The notes beneath the pieces are model-generated. The model worked only from the letters and a program-made list of their open reading frames with translations, had not been told where the DNA came from and ran no database searches. 64,000 nt of DNA from Diadema setosum (taxonomy: Eukaryota; Echinodermata; Echinoidea; Diadematoida; Diadematidae), in assembly GCA_033980235.1 (NCBI GenBank), contig CM067065.1:3415847-3479846 (forward strand), in the 5' to 3' direction. Both the position numbers and the translations under genes were made by a program. Position 1 is the stretch's first letter. Each line of letters starts with the position of its first letter. Positions 10,988-22,900 of this stretch are shown piece after piece.

Positions 10988-13900
10988 CTTGGATTGAAAA
11001 AAGAGAAACTTTCTTTTTTTGAAACCCAACTTGTATTCTCTGTTTCTCCTCCTCTCTTTCTCCCTTTATTTGTGTGGGGAATTTCATCTATTTTTTTTTT
11101 CATCTATTTCTCTTTATACTAGGTGTTAAAAAAAAAATTCCGATTTTTGATTCCTAATAATTCAAAAACTTTATATCAGATAACACTGTCATTGATAGGA
11201 GCGACAGCTGAATTGTGTGCAATTTTCATGGAAGAGGTTCATCTGATTGGTAATTCTCTAGATTGGCGAAATTCTACTCACAACAAACAGCAATTGACAT
11301 GTACATGGCGCTGTTCATCCTGTCGGTCTCGTGAGCCCTCTTTGCCTAGTGTCGGTCTCGTGGGCTTTCTTTGCCTGGTGTCGGTCTCGTGAGCCTTCTT
11401 TGCCTACTGTCGGTCTCGTGGGTTTTCTTTGCCTAGTGTCGGTCTCGTGAACCTCTTTTGCGTACTGTCGGTCTCGTGAGCCTTAATTTTGCAAAGTCGG
11501 TCTCGTGGGCTTTCTTTGCTTAGGGTCGGTCTCGTGGGCCCTTTGTGCCTAGTGTCGAACTCATGGGCTGTATGACTCATTGATGTCGGTCTCGTGTAAT
11601 GACCCCTAATAAACGGCTCATGAGTTTTGACACTAGGCACAAAAAGGGTCACGAGACCGACAGTACCGCTAACAAAGCTCACGAGACCGACACCACGCAA
11701 AAGAGACTCACGAGACGGACACTAGGCAAAGAAGGCCCACGACACCGACAGGATGAACAGCGCCACCTATAGCCTATAGGGTGTCCAGGTAATGGCATAA
11801 GGAAGATATGAGAGATGGAAAAGGAGAGTTGCTTGGGTATTACCCCCTAAATTGACCTCCTTCACCCCATTAACTGTTCAAAATATTTAATTGTGTTCGC
11901 GTGTGTTTGTGAAAAAAATAAAAAAAATTAAATCAAAGTTTATGAGATATTTCAACATTAATTTCGAAAATACCAAACCACCCTCGTTTCCCTTTCCGCA
12001 AAACACATACCGGTATACACCTACTTATAGAAAAATAAATAAAAGTAGGCTGACATTCATATCAACCAACTTTAGAAATGCCTAGCTGTAAAAAGAAGTT
12101 TACAAGAAAATATTTCACAAAAATTAATGGTGAATATATGAAGAGTTTGTTTGCAAAAAACGATAAGTCCATTTTTGAAGATTTTGAAGTATGGTCTTTG
12201 TCATAAAGTGAAGAGTTTGTTTGCAAAAACCGATAAGTCCATATTTGCGAATTAGAGATATTTGCGATTAAAGGTCAACAAAAATAAAGAGAATAATAAG
12301 AAAATCTTTGCTTCTTTTGACCATAACTTCAAAAATATACCCTTATACGTAGTGACCAATATATCATTTAAAAGGTTTAATTTTGTACTTTATGACAAAG
12401 ACCGTACTTAAAAATCTTCAAAAATGGACTTATCGGGTTTTGCGAACAAACTCTTCAAGTACAAAATAATACCTTTTAAATGATACATTGGTCACTACAT
12501 ATAAAGGTATATTTTTGAAGTTATGGTGAAAAGAAGCAAAACTTTTCTTATTATTCTCTCTATTTTTTCTTGACCTTTAATCGCAAATATCTCCATTTGA
12601 CAAATATGGACTTATCGGTTTTTGCAAACAAACTCTTCATATGTTGCATTGCACACCTGCTTTACATGATATGGAGGGAGAGTAGTCATCTACAAAGGTG
12701 TCCAATTCACAGAAAATCATGTAATCGTGTATTAAGGTAGCGATAAGGATTCGGAAAAAAGAAAATGCATCCATGAAAACAGCGATTCTATTTCATGAAA
12801 AATGTACTGTTTTGAGGGAAATAATTTTACAAACAGAAGTCACAAATCGAGGTGAATCGCTGCGATTTAAAAACGTTTTCATCCGTTGAATGTCATACAT
12901 TATAGAAAATTACAGAGAAAATTATAAATTCAAGCAGGCGGGTAAAGGCAGGCAGAAAGGATATCTAATAAGGCCTACTTTAATAACTAAAGAAACGAGA
13001 AAATAGGGCGAAAAAAATACATGGAACCTGTCCACCGTCTAGCTAGAAATTGAGAAAGCCTATCGAAAACAGCACGATGGCATCTAAAATTGGAACTATA
13101 CATCGTTCGTGTCCTCTGTTATTTTTTCGATCAATTTTATTCTGGTATTTTAATTCCTTCTGCACTGTAACTGGTTGTTGAATGTTTGTTTTTTCGGGGG
13201 GGGGGGATTTGCAGGTGCATGTGTTCCCTCCTTAATAGACGCAATGTATAAATCTTTAATACTTTTTAACTGTATCATTGTTATCATACATGTGACCGTG
13301 CACCTCAAAACGAACATAAAGTCGCACACACTGATTTTGTGTGAGGACTGAAAATAAGTGAAATGGGTCAACCTAGCCGAACTTGACTTTTTCATATTTT
13401 CTGAAAGAGCGGGTCTTCTTTTACATTATGCTAAGACTTGGTGTAATAAAACGGGCAGAAAAGTGTGTTTTTTTAGCAGTTTATCTCGAACATTTTTGGT
13501 AGAATAGTGTGATTAGGTGTGTCTTTAGAATCCCTTTTTCATTTCTGAAAAACCATGTCCACAGTCTTCACTTTCAACTCTAATAACTTTCGAAATGATA
13601 GCGCTACTGCTTTGAAAGTTGGCATTAATTATGGACAGAATGTGTTAATGAGGCATGCACAATTTCAGTTTAATCTGATAATCCCTTTATTGTTGTTACT
13701 CTGGTGGTTTACTTCCTGTTTTTTGTCCCATTGATCGCAGAGCCAGCACGGTTTGGTAAAGATTAAGCGCTTGAATAGACACCGTACTTCAGAGCCTCTT
13801 TTCTCAGTTCACACTTTTCCTGAGTTTGTGATTTCTTTCCAATATTTAGATAGGTTAGGAGAGTCCATTTCATTTGAGTTATACATCATTTTAAAGCTTA

Positions 13901-16900
13901 AAGTCTGCTCTTTTAGAATATGGTCTTAACTTAAAATTCATGTCTGTCGACTTTTTGTTTGTTTTGAGGTGCAGAGTCACATATTGAGTTATATTGTTAT
14001 TATTGCCAGAACGACAATGGTTCGTGCGCCTACAGCATGTGGTTTATCCGACCCTAAATCTGCATTAGAGAAGAATTTGCTATATAACTGCATAATTGTA
14101 CTTTTTTTACTCTATGTTTCGGCCATTGTTGTACCCGTGCTCCCCATCGTAATCTTTAACTCGATTTTAACTGGGACCTACGCTAAACAAGCTCGCTTTT
14201 AAGTAGGTTCCTTCATATTTCTTTAGCATTCATTCACAGATTCAAAACTTCATAGATCGACCACTATATGCTTTATAATTATATTTGCAATATTTTATGT
14301 AAAAATGTCTCCAGCTTGATATCATGTACTTCATTTAATGTTGTTATATTTGATGTATTTTTTCATCGAGAAATATGAAAATAAATCGAAATTGAAATCG
14401 AAATTGAAATTTAATTGAAATCGAAATTCTATTTTATTTTATTTTATTTCATTTTATTTACTTATTTTTTTTTTTTTTTTGGGGGGGTCCCATGAAGAGG
14501 ACGTTTTTAATAAAAACAAAATAATGGTAACAATGTCGCTTCTCCCCATAGCATGACAAAACTGCCCCCTAAAAGCTACACGTGTAGACATATATACTTA
14601 ATGACGTTGATCTGTACATGATGCTGCACAATCTCTCGCTCGATAGCGTGACGAAGTTGCTTCCGCCAGTATATAATTTTCCCCTTCATGAAACACCCTG
14701 TACAGGTACATATTTGCAATTGCTTGAAAGGTCACGTAAGCTCCGCCCCTCAAAAGATTGTTTGGAGGTCAAGCATTACAAACGCAAACTTCGCACCATA
14801 ATTTGAGTGAAACTTCACTGGAATTCACCTCCGGACTAGAATTTGAATTCGTGATTGTGATTAGCATTCGTGATTCTTATTTGCTTCCACACGTACTAAA
14901 AATTCGTCATTAGAATTATTTTTCACTGGAATCATCATTCAAATGACGAATTTTTGACTGTGTGTAACCGCTCAATATGTGACCCGTTACAACAAAAGGA
15001 TTCTAAAGTCGATGACGGCTGAGCCGAGAAAATCGAGTTTGAAGTCCCATCATCAAAATTGGTCAAAACTATCGGAATTTTGTTTTTGGCATAATTTTGT
15101 AGTCTAATGTTTTGTCTATCATCTGCCGACATTTTGAAGCTAAATGACTAAAGGAATGGCAAGAAATCAGCGTTTCCCTGGGCCATGATTTTCCGACTTT
15201 CAACGTATTCCACAGAAACGTGTCCGAAGATTTGGACTTAGCGCCGTGACTATTCAGGGGCGGCGCAGCCGTGGGGGCCGTGGGGGCTAACGACGGTGCC
15301 AAGGCTGCGAAATTACTCCACGGATGCAAACTGGCGCAAGTAATCGTAATCAAACGTAACTATACGTAACTGAATGTAACTACCCGTAGCTTGGACGCAG
15401 ACCATCCGCAAAAAAAAAAAAAAGAAAATACTTCCCGACCGTTTGCGTTCGTTTATGTGCACCGTAAGTATCCGAAATCAACCGCAAGTTAACATATCAC
15501 AACACTTTCGTCCGCTTACGGATATTTGTGGACAGTTACGGATGCTGCGGACGATTACGTCCTTCGACGTTTTCCGTCTTCCACTCGCATGGGAACACAG
15601 AGACTCGTGGAAAGCCACACACCTCAAGTTGCCAAGCTGCAGCGCATTTACCTGAAGGAATGCAACGACACAGTCGGAGCGGTGGAGAGGCAGAACCAAA
15701 TTATGGAATTTCTCCCACAAATAGTCATTTTAGGTGGCACCCATATACTCATGACATCGGTTGACCCTTGGTGCTGAACTTTTTTTCTTGCACTCTTTGA
15801 ATGTATATTTTTCAAAAGAGGCAATATTCTACGTATAGATGGGGTAACAGCATTTCATTTACTTTTCTGGGGAAGGTGTGGGACAGCAATAACTATATAA
15901 TATGAGAACGAATTTAGTATTTCTCTATAGTCTTACTCACTTTACGCTCCATGCAATGTATATTACATTTTTTTTTTTTGATATTGTACTTGGGTATGGG
16001 AGGGGTGTTTGAAAGTCTTGATGTCTTTTTTTTTGGAAATTTAATGAGCATTGCTTTATTATAAAAATCTCCTTAACATATTCCAATAAGTTATGAATAT
16101 CGCTGCACAACGACAGCGTAACCGCACTTTTTTTTTTATATTACATGACTGTAAGTACTTCTTTTTTCTTACTCTGATGTTTAACTTATCGATCTATGTT
16201 GTATTTTATTTGTGGTGTAATTATGTTATGTATTCTTTACATTTATGACGTTTATTCATATCGTCGGCGTTTTCACGAACTGACGCTATTTCGATTTTGG
16301 TCAAAATTTTCAAAATCGAGATATTGGTACCAAATGAAAGTGCTTTCAAAACTCTACCAAATCCCAAAATTTTAGATCACAAAATTAATTATTCTTAATT
16401 TTATCAAAGAAAGAAAAAAACGACGGTACTCGAAATATCGAGAAATTGAGAAAAAGGAGTTTCACGAACCGACGCACGAAAGATACGCCGGTTCGTAAAA
16501 CCCGAATTGCTACGGTGAAGAGCAATGCGGGTTTCACGAACCGTCGCAGTTGCATTACTTTGAGCTTTGTTCAACTTACTGGCCTAGAATTAGGTTTTGG
16601 CCCTAATCCAGATATCAGAGTGAGAACCAAGCCTTCTGAAAGATGAATGACGGCCTAAGCCAGCCCACTGTCCACGAGTGAAGTGAATGGTAAGCTATAA
16701 TCCTATTAAAATCATGCTCAAAATAACAGTTTCAGTTGGACTACCATAACCATTAATTGCGGTAGTGTGTAGTCCCATGTATTCAATCGCGTGATGCTTA
16801 TGAAGCCTAGTCTGTAAACGCCATACAATTTCAAATTAGATCCCAAATCATATTATTTATTGTTTCTTTTCAACTTATGTCGTTAGACGTTACTTCTGAG

Positions 16901-19900
16901 ACTACTGAGTACTATAGTCGTAACGTCTGTGTGCAAGACATGCAGATTGCAAGATTTCAAAGTCTCGAAGACACTAAAACTAGCCTTGACTTTTTAGTTG
17001 AAAATGAAATCATGAGATTGACAAAGTAGGCGTACTAAACTATAAAAAAAAATAAATTAAAAGTCTAACATTAAAACTCAAAGGAAGAGTAAAGAATAAA
17101 GTTAGACATGTTAGACTTTTACTTTCAAGTCTAACTATTAAGTCTAAGTTAAGACTTTACAGTTTACTTGTGATACCAGTTACTAAAACTAAGATCAGCT
17201 GCAGTCTAAGACCAAGTCAAATTAACACAGTTCAGAGCCATACCGGTAGTCTAGCTCTAGATCTACATCTAGACTAGTGGTAATAGTAGGTAGAGTCCAC
17301 CCATTTTTTCCCCCAATCTTTACTGGTCCATTCCTGAAAAAGTTACTGGTCAGTGTCCAACAGTGATTTTTCCTGGTCAGGGACCGTCGGACCAGTGCCA
17401 GTGTGCAGCGTTGGTGTAGATGTCATCTATGACAGTATGTGGTCTAGTGATACTACCGGTACCTACACACTACGAGTACTCTACAGGTTAGGTGGCTTTC
17501 CTGTACAGTGCAGTGTTAAAGTATACTTGTGAATTCAGCCCTAGTACCGTACTGTGTGTAGTGTATGTCTAACGTTAGTTCGAGTGGAGTACCTAAGCAC
17601 AGCGGTGGGGCTTTTTTCCCCTAAAACTTGTGAATGTGGCCCAACCAAATGGCGTTTGTATATTTACGCTTGATTGATAGTGATACAGTGGCGCTGTCGA
17701 TTTCCACAGCAGCCATACATAATCTTTTGTCCTTTCTTCTTTCCTTTTTTCCCCTTTGTTCTTTCACTCTTTTTATTCTTGGAATCGAAGGACTTCCTAA
17801 GAAATGTCCCTCGACTGATTTAACCAGGACTCTTGAGTCCTGGTAAACCTAACCTTACCGAGTAACCGTTAACGTTTGTTAGGCCTAACATAACAGTAAC
17901 ACTGACTTAGCCCTGTATTGACTTTGTCTTTGGCCGACTTACTGAGATGGCGAGTCTCACTCTTTAACGTTAGTCTAAACGTAGTCGCTAGATCTGTCAG
18001 TGTCAGTGTCACCGGTTATTGTATATGGTGCCATCTCTAACGTACTTTAACAAGTTGATGTTAGTTATCTATGTCAACTTACTGATTTAGTAATAGTGGT
18101 ACTGTCATCCTGTTGGACATCGCCGAAATATCATCCGTGACGTGTTAATTTCGTGTCACAAAGACAAAAGTTGCCAAGATCTAATAGTATTAGATGTCTA
18201 GATTTAGATGTAGTCTAGATCTAAGTAATATGAAATCTGTGTAACTTCAAAGTGAAAGGTCTAGACTTCACTTAGTCTATAATTAGACCAGACATTCATG
18301 AGGCAAAGGCCTATTTAGTAGATCTATTCTTATTCTATTTTAATGTCAATTCCTGCTAACTCGCCACGTGTTATTCCTAAGGCCAAGGACTTCCGGGTTA
18401 GTGATTTTTTTTTTTGATAAATACCAAACAGGAGACGTGTTTCATTTGCATTCTTGCACAGACTTCATGAAAATATGTGCAGTATCAAAGAAATATGCAC
18501 ATGACAATGCCACTGTTTTATAGGTGAATGGTTAATACCTTTAAAAGCTGAATGATAATGTAGAGTCTAGGTCTAATTAAGATGATACAGTCTCTGATAA
18601 GAAACAGGTTTGATTGTCGTAGACTGTTTCCCAAATGCAGGTAGTAATATTCAGCTACTTCAATGCAATGCCTTGTTTACAAGTACATGTAGATTTATAT
18701 TCATGTGAATGATAATTCAATTTCTACATGAGACTTACTAAGTGCTAGACATAAGATCTTGCATCATTAAAATGTGTAAATGACGAGACAATTTGAATAT
18801 GGATCAAAGACGAACAGCAGTATATTTTGACATTCTTTGATCCTGCATAGGCCTACCATTTTGTTTTATGTTTAATATAAATAGAGCAAAATAATTTCAA
18901 CTTCAGTTTTGTTGGCTGATTTTTTTTTCTTCTCAAAATTAAAGTTGTATCTTGTACCATGACGTTTGATTTTAATCAAAAGTTCTTAATTTCTTTCTTT
19001 TCTTTCAGATGACTGGGGCCATGTAGTAGCGAAGAACTGGACTGTCTCAGAAAAGAAAAGAAAAAGTACAGGGTCGTGTACATCATCAACGGATGTGAAT
19101 ACAATGGTAATTAGAGTCTAGGTCTAATCAAGATGTTAAAGTCTCTGATAATAAAGAAGTTTGATTGTCGTAGACCGTTTCCCGAATGCAGTTAGTAATA
19201 TTCAGCTTTTTCAAAGCAATGCCTTATTTACAAGGACATGTAGATTTATTCATGTGAATGATAATTTAATTTCTACATGAGACTTACTACGTGCTAGACA
19301 TAAGATCTTGCATCATTAAAATATGTAAAAGGCGAGACCATTTGAATATGCATCAAAGACGAACAGCAGTATTTTTTGACATTCTTTGATCCTGTATACC
19401 ATTTTGTTTTATGTTTAATATAAATAGAGCAAAATGATTTCAACTACAGCTTAGTTGGCTGATTTCTTTTTCTCAAAATGAAAGTTGTATCTTGTATCAT
19501 GATGTTTGATTTTAATCGAAAGTTCTTAATTTCTGTCTTTTCTTTTACATGACTGATGCCATGCAGTAGCGAAGAGCTGGACTGTTTCAGAGAAGAAAAA
19601 AAGTACAGCATCGTGCTTATCATCAAGGAATGTGAATACAATGGCTTAGGAAAGAAGACAATCAACAGATAGGATAGAAGGGAGAACTTGGGATAAAGGG
19701 CGACAACATAAGGACGGTATATCTACATTAAAATGTGATTGTAAAGTGGAAACATGAAAGAAGATTCTAAGATTGAAGGTGAAAACATGCATTCCATTCT
19801 GTGATGTCGTAATTACAATTTTGCTACACTTTAATAACACTACTGAGAGACATTTATATCAAGGCAAGCTTCATGTGGATATGGAATGTTAGATTTTCTT

Positions 19901-22900
19901 TAAGTGTTCATTGGTATGTATTTCATGATAATAAATCTTGAAGGTTTTGTGTGGTAATCAAAACCTTGTGATACATCTTGATAAATTTCTAAGTGCACAT
20001 TGGCAATATTCAGATGATGCTGTAATCAGATGAAGTTAGATGGTTGAATAAACATTGCATAGTTGTAATAGTTATCGACTGAGGATTAACATGCCCTTCA
20101 CTGATTTATTTTTCGTAAACGGTGATAATTGCGAGAGTCAATCTAAATTGTCGGGGGCATAACCAAATGTGTCACACTGTCAAAATGTGTATATCAGAAA
20201 CTTTTAGCTCGCTGTACGAATTTTCAGAGAAAACAGATTTATGAGAGTCACAAATGGTAGCTTAGACCCATTAACAAAAAGTTCCAGCTTCATCTTCAAC
20301 CATGTTCATGATACATGTTCATCTACATTTTGCAAACATTCTGAATGTTGATTGAGACATGTTATACATGTATGTATTTTTATGAAATTAATGCAACAAA
20401 TAATCAAATATGCATCTCTGCTAGATGATAATATTAATCCAGTTAATGACATGCCAAACTCACCTCAAACTGTAATTCATTCTATTCTCCTTTATTCTTT
20501 TATTTATTATTTTGTTGTCTTCAACCCACTTTGAATGTGTTACGTATGATTCTTATAAACATGGGAAATGCACTCCATATAACTGATAGGACTTATAACA
20601 AATTGACATAATCATTCAACCATCACTAGACAGTTCTGTTATGAGATGTTCTTTATTTAACTAAAATTGTAAATTATGATACGTGTATGCTCCCATGCAA
20701 ACTCACAACAAAATACAGAAATATGATTTCTTTTAATAATAATTCATTATGTCTCTAAATGTACAATTAAAGAAAGTGATTACAAAAAGGATGTCAAACA
20801 TTGTATATTAAAATAATAGATTATTCATTTGTCTCCATCCGTAGTAACACATGCAACTGCAGTGTGCAGTTTGTGGGCTGCTGTGAAAAAAAAAAAAAAA
20901 TCACAGGCAGCCCAAGCGGGATTCGAACCCACGACCTCCGGATTACTAGACCAGCACCATAACCACTAGACCACCGGGATGCCCTAGCACTACCTTTAGA
21001 CATGAATGATTAAATATAGAAGGGCTTTGGGGCGCTTCGAAGTTAACTGCTCTTATTAAATATGCACATGTCATTTGCAACTCGACTAAAGATGATTAAA
21101 CGCACTGAAATTCTTACTTTAAATAATATTCATAATCTGTTTTTTTTTTTCTTTAATAGCTTGGGATGTACACTGTATCGGTCTACATTTCGCCTACAAT
21201 ATGGAATTCTTTACTTCGAGACGTTTGTTTTTTACAAAAGAAAATGAAGAGTCCTTTAAAGGTGCTGTAGAACAGTGGCGTGTTTTTTTTTGGGGGGGGG
21301 GGAGGGGAGTCAAATTAGCCTTGGCCCCTCTCCACCGTCCTTTTTTTTTTTTTTTCCCCTTTGGCTGCATTTTTTTTTTAGTCATCACATGAAAATTCGT
21401 CTGCATCCACCCCGTAGTTTTGCTGATGACCTTTCTTTTTAATTATCTTAACCACACACAATTTTGGCCGAATTTCCCCATCCCTCTTGTGAATTTGCTA
21501 GCACATGTGTTTATAGTACTGGTGGATTAAGGATTCGGAGGGGGGGGGGGTCGGCCAAAATTTCTCTTTTCTCATATGTAACAAGCCTACGGGGCGAAAG
21601 GCTGATAATATGGGCTTTCTACACACATTTTTAGATGCTAATTATTGGTTAATATGAGCACGATCATTTATGTTGTGATTAATTTGTTTCCTTTTCATAT
21701 ATGTATGACTTCTATTAGAGACTTAATTGGCTTGGCACTCCTTACATCGACCTATTTTAGACACCCATTTCCTTCTCTCTCTCTTGCTTTTTCTCTACTG
21801 TCCTGTGAATAGTGTAACTACATGTACATGCAGTACCTCTTCTCTTTTGTATGATATACATCAAGTTTTCATCTGAGCATAATGTGTGTTGCAGCACTCT
21901 CAAGCTTCATGCATATGCAGCAACATCTTTTTATGTTCATATACATAATTATGCTTGATATATTAATTTGAGAATGTTATTCTTTCTTTTGTATATGTTC
22001 CGTCCGCACTCTATAGATGTAAATGTACATTGTAAGATTTGGTGCGCATGTTCGACCTGTGTTTCTCTTTTTGTGAACACACAAGAACTGATGTAATAAT
22101 GAACTTGACTTACGCATATTCTTTAATATTGATTCCATCTCCATTTGCCATTAGATATTTATTGATTTATGGAGCTCTTCCACAATTGTTATCCTTCCCA
22201 TTGTCATTACTCATCTCTGAATAATTCAAATTTGATACTTTATTGAGAACCTATGTTTCTTCGATTACATAATGTACCTCTTCAATATACACATGTATTC
22301 CTGCAAAAGGCATAATAAAACATGACCATTGTTATATATTTAAAATGAAGCTTGAAATTCTGATAATTTTGATATTTATGTATTTTAGGAGTTTATCAGT
22401 TTCGAAGAGTGCATGCAGGATGAGTTTTATGTTTTTATATGATCAAGTGCAGCTATCAAAGAATCTGTTGAGCAGGAAAGAGAAATATGGAAAATGAGGA
22501 ATTATGAGTGAATTCGCATGCAAGCCAAATGACAATAATGACACCGATAAAAATTGTGACAAAGTAAAAGTCACAAATAATGTGGAATAATAAGAAATAA
22601 AGAAATTAATAGATTATTTCAGAGAAAGAAATAACAGAGTGCATGAGTATGAAAGATGAGTAAATGCAAGTAATCATTACAGACTGCCACATCTTTTTCC
22701 CTATATTTAGCGGTATCCTTCATCTTAGAACAAACATTCATAATTATTATGAAAGAAGTGAACTGAATTTGAATTAAAAATTATGTGAAAAATAAAGAAA
22801 GTAAGTTAAAAAAGTTAAAAAAAAAACAGTAAAAAGTAAGAAAAATATGAAACACAGTATACCGAGTACATATTAATTACCAAATGATAAATGTCCACAT

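Noticed and set aside
11322..11553. 29-bp direct repeats at fixed spacing, at first sight CRISPR-like
   Set aside because: There are no unique spacers: units abut each other, are degenerate and return inverted. The context is animal intron DNA. It is a fold-back minisatellite.
17634..17846. 70-codon frame identical in both 7.3-kb copies (also 30,981-31,193)
   Set aside because: Its conservation is explained by recent duplication of the whole element. No recognisable motif and no evidence of translation.
20906..20983. Functional tRNA-Thr(AGT) gene
   Set aside because: The acceptor stem is mismatched, two extra bases follow the T-arm, and both copies lie inside a transposon. Better called tRNA-derived.
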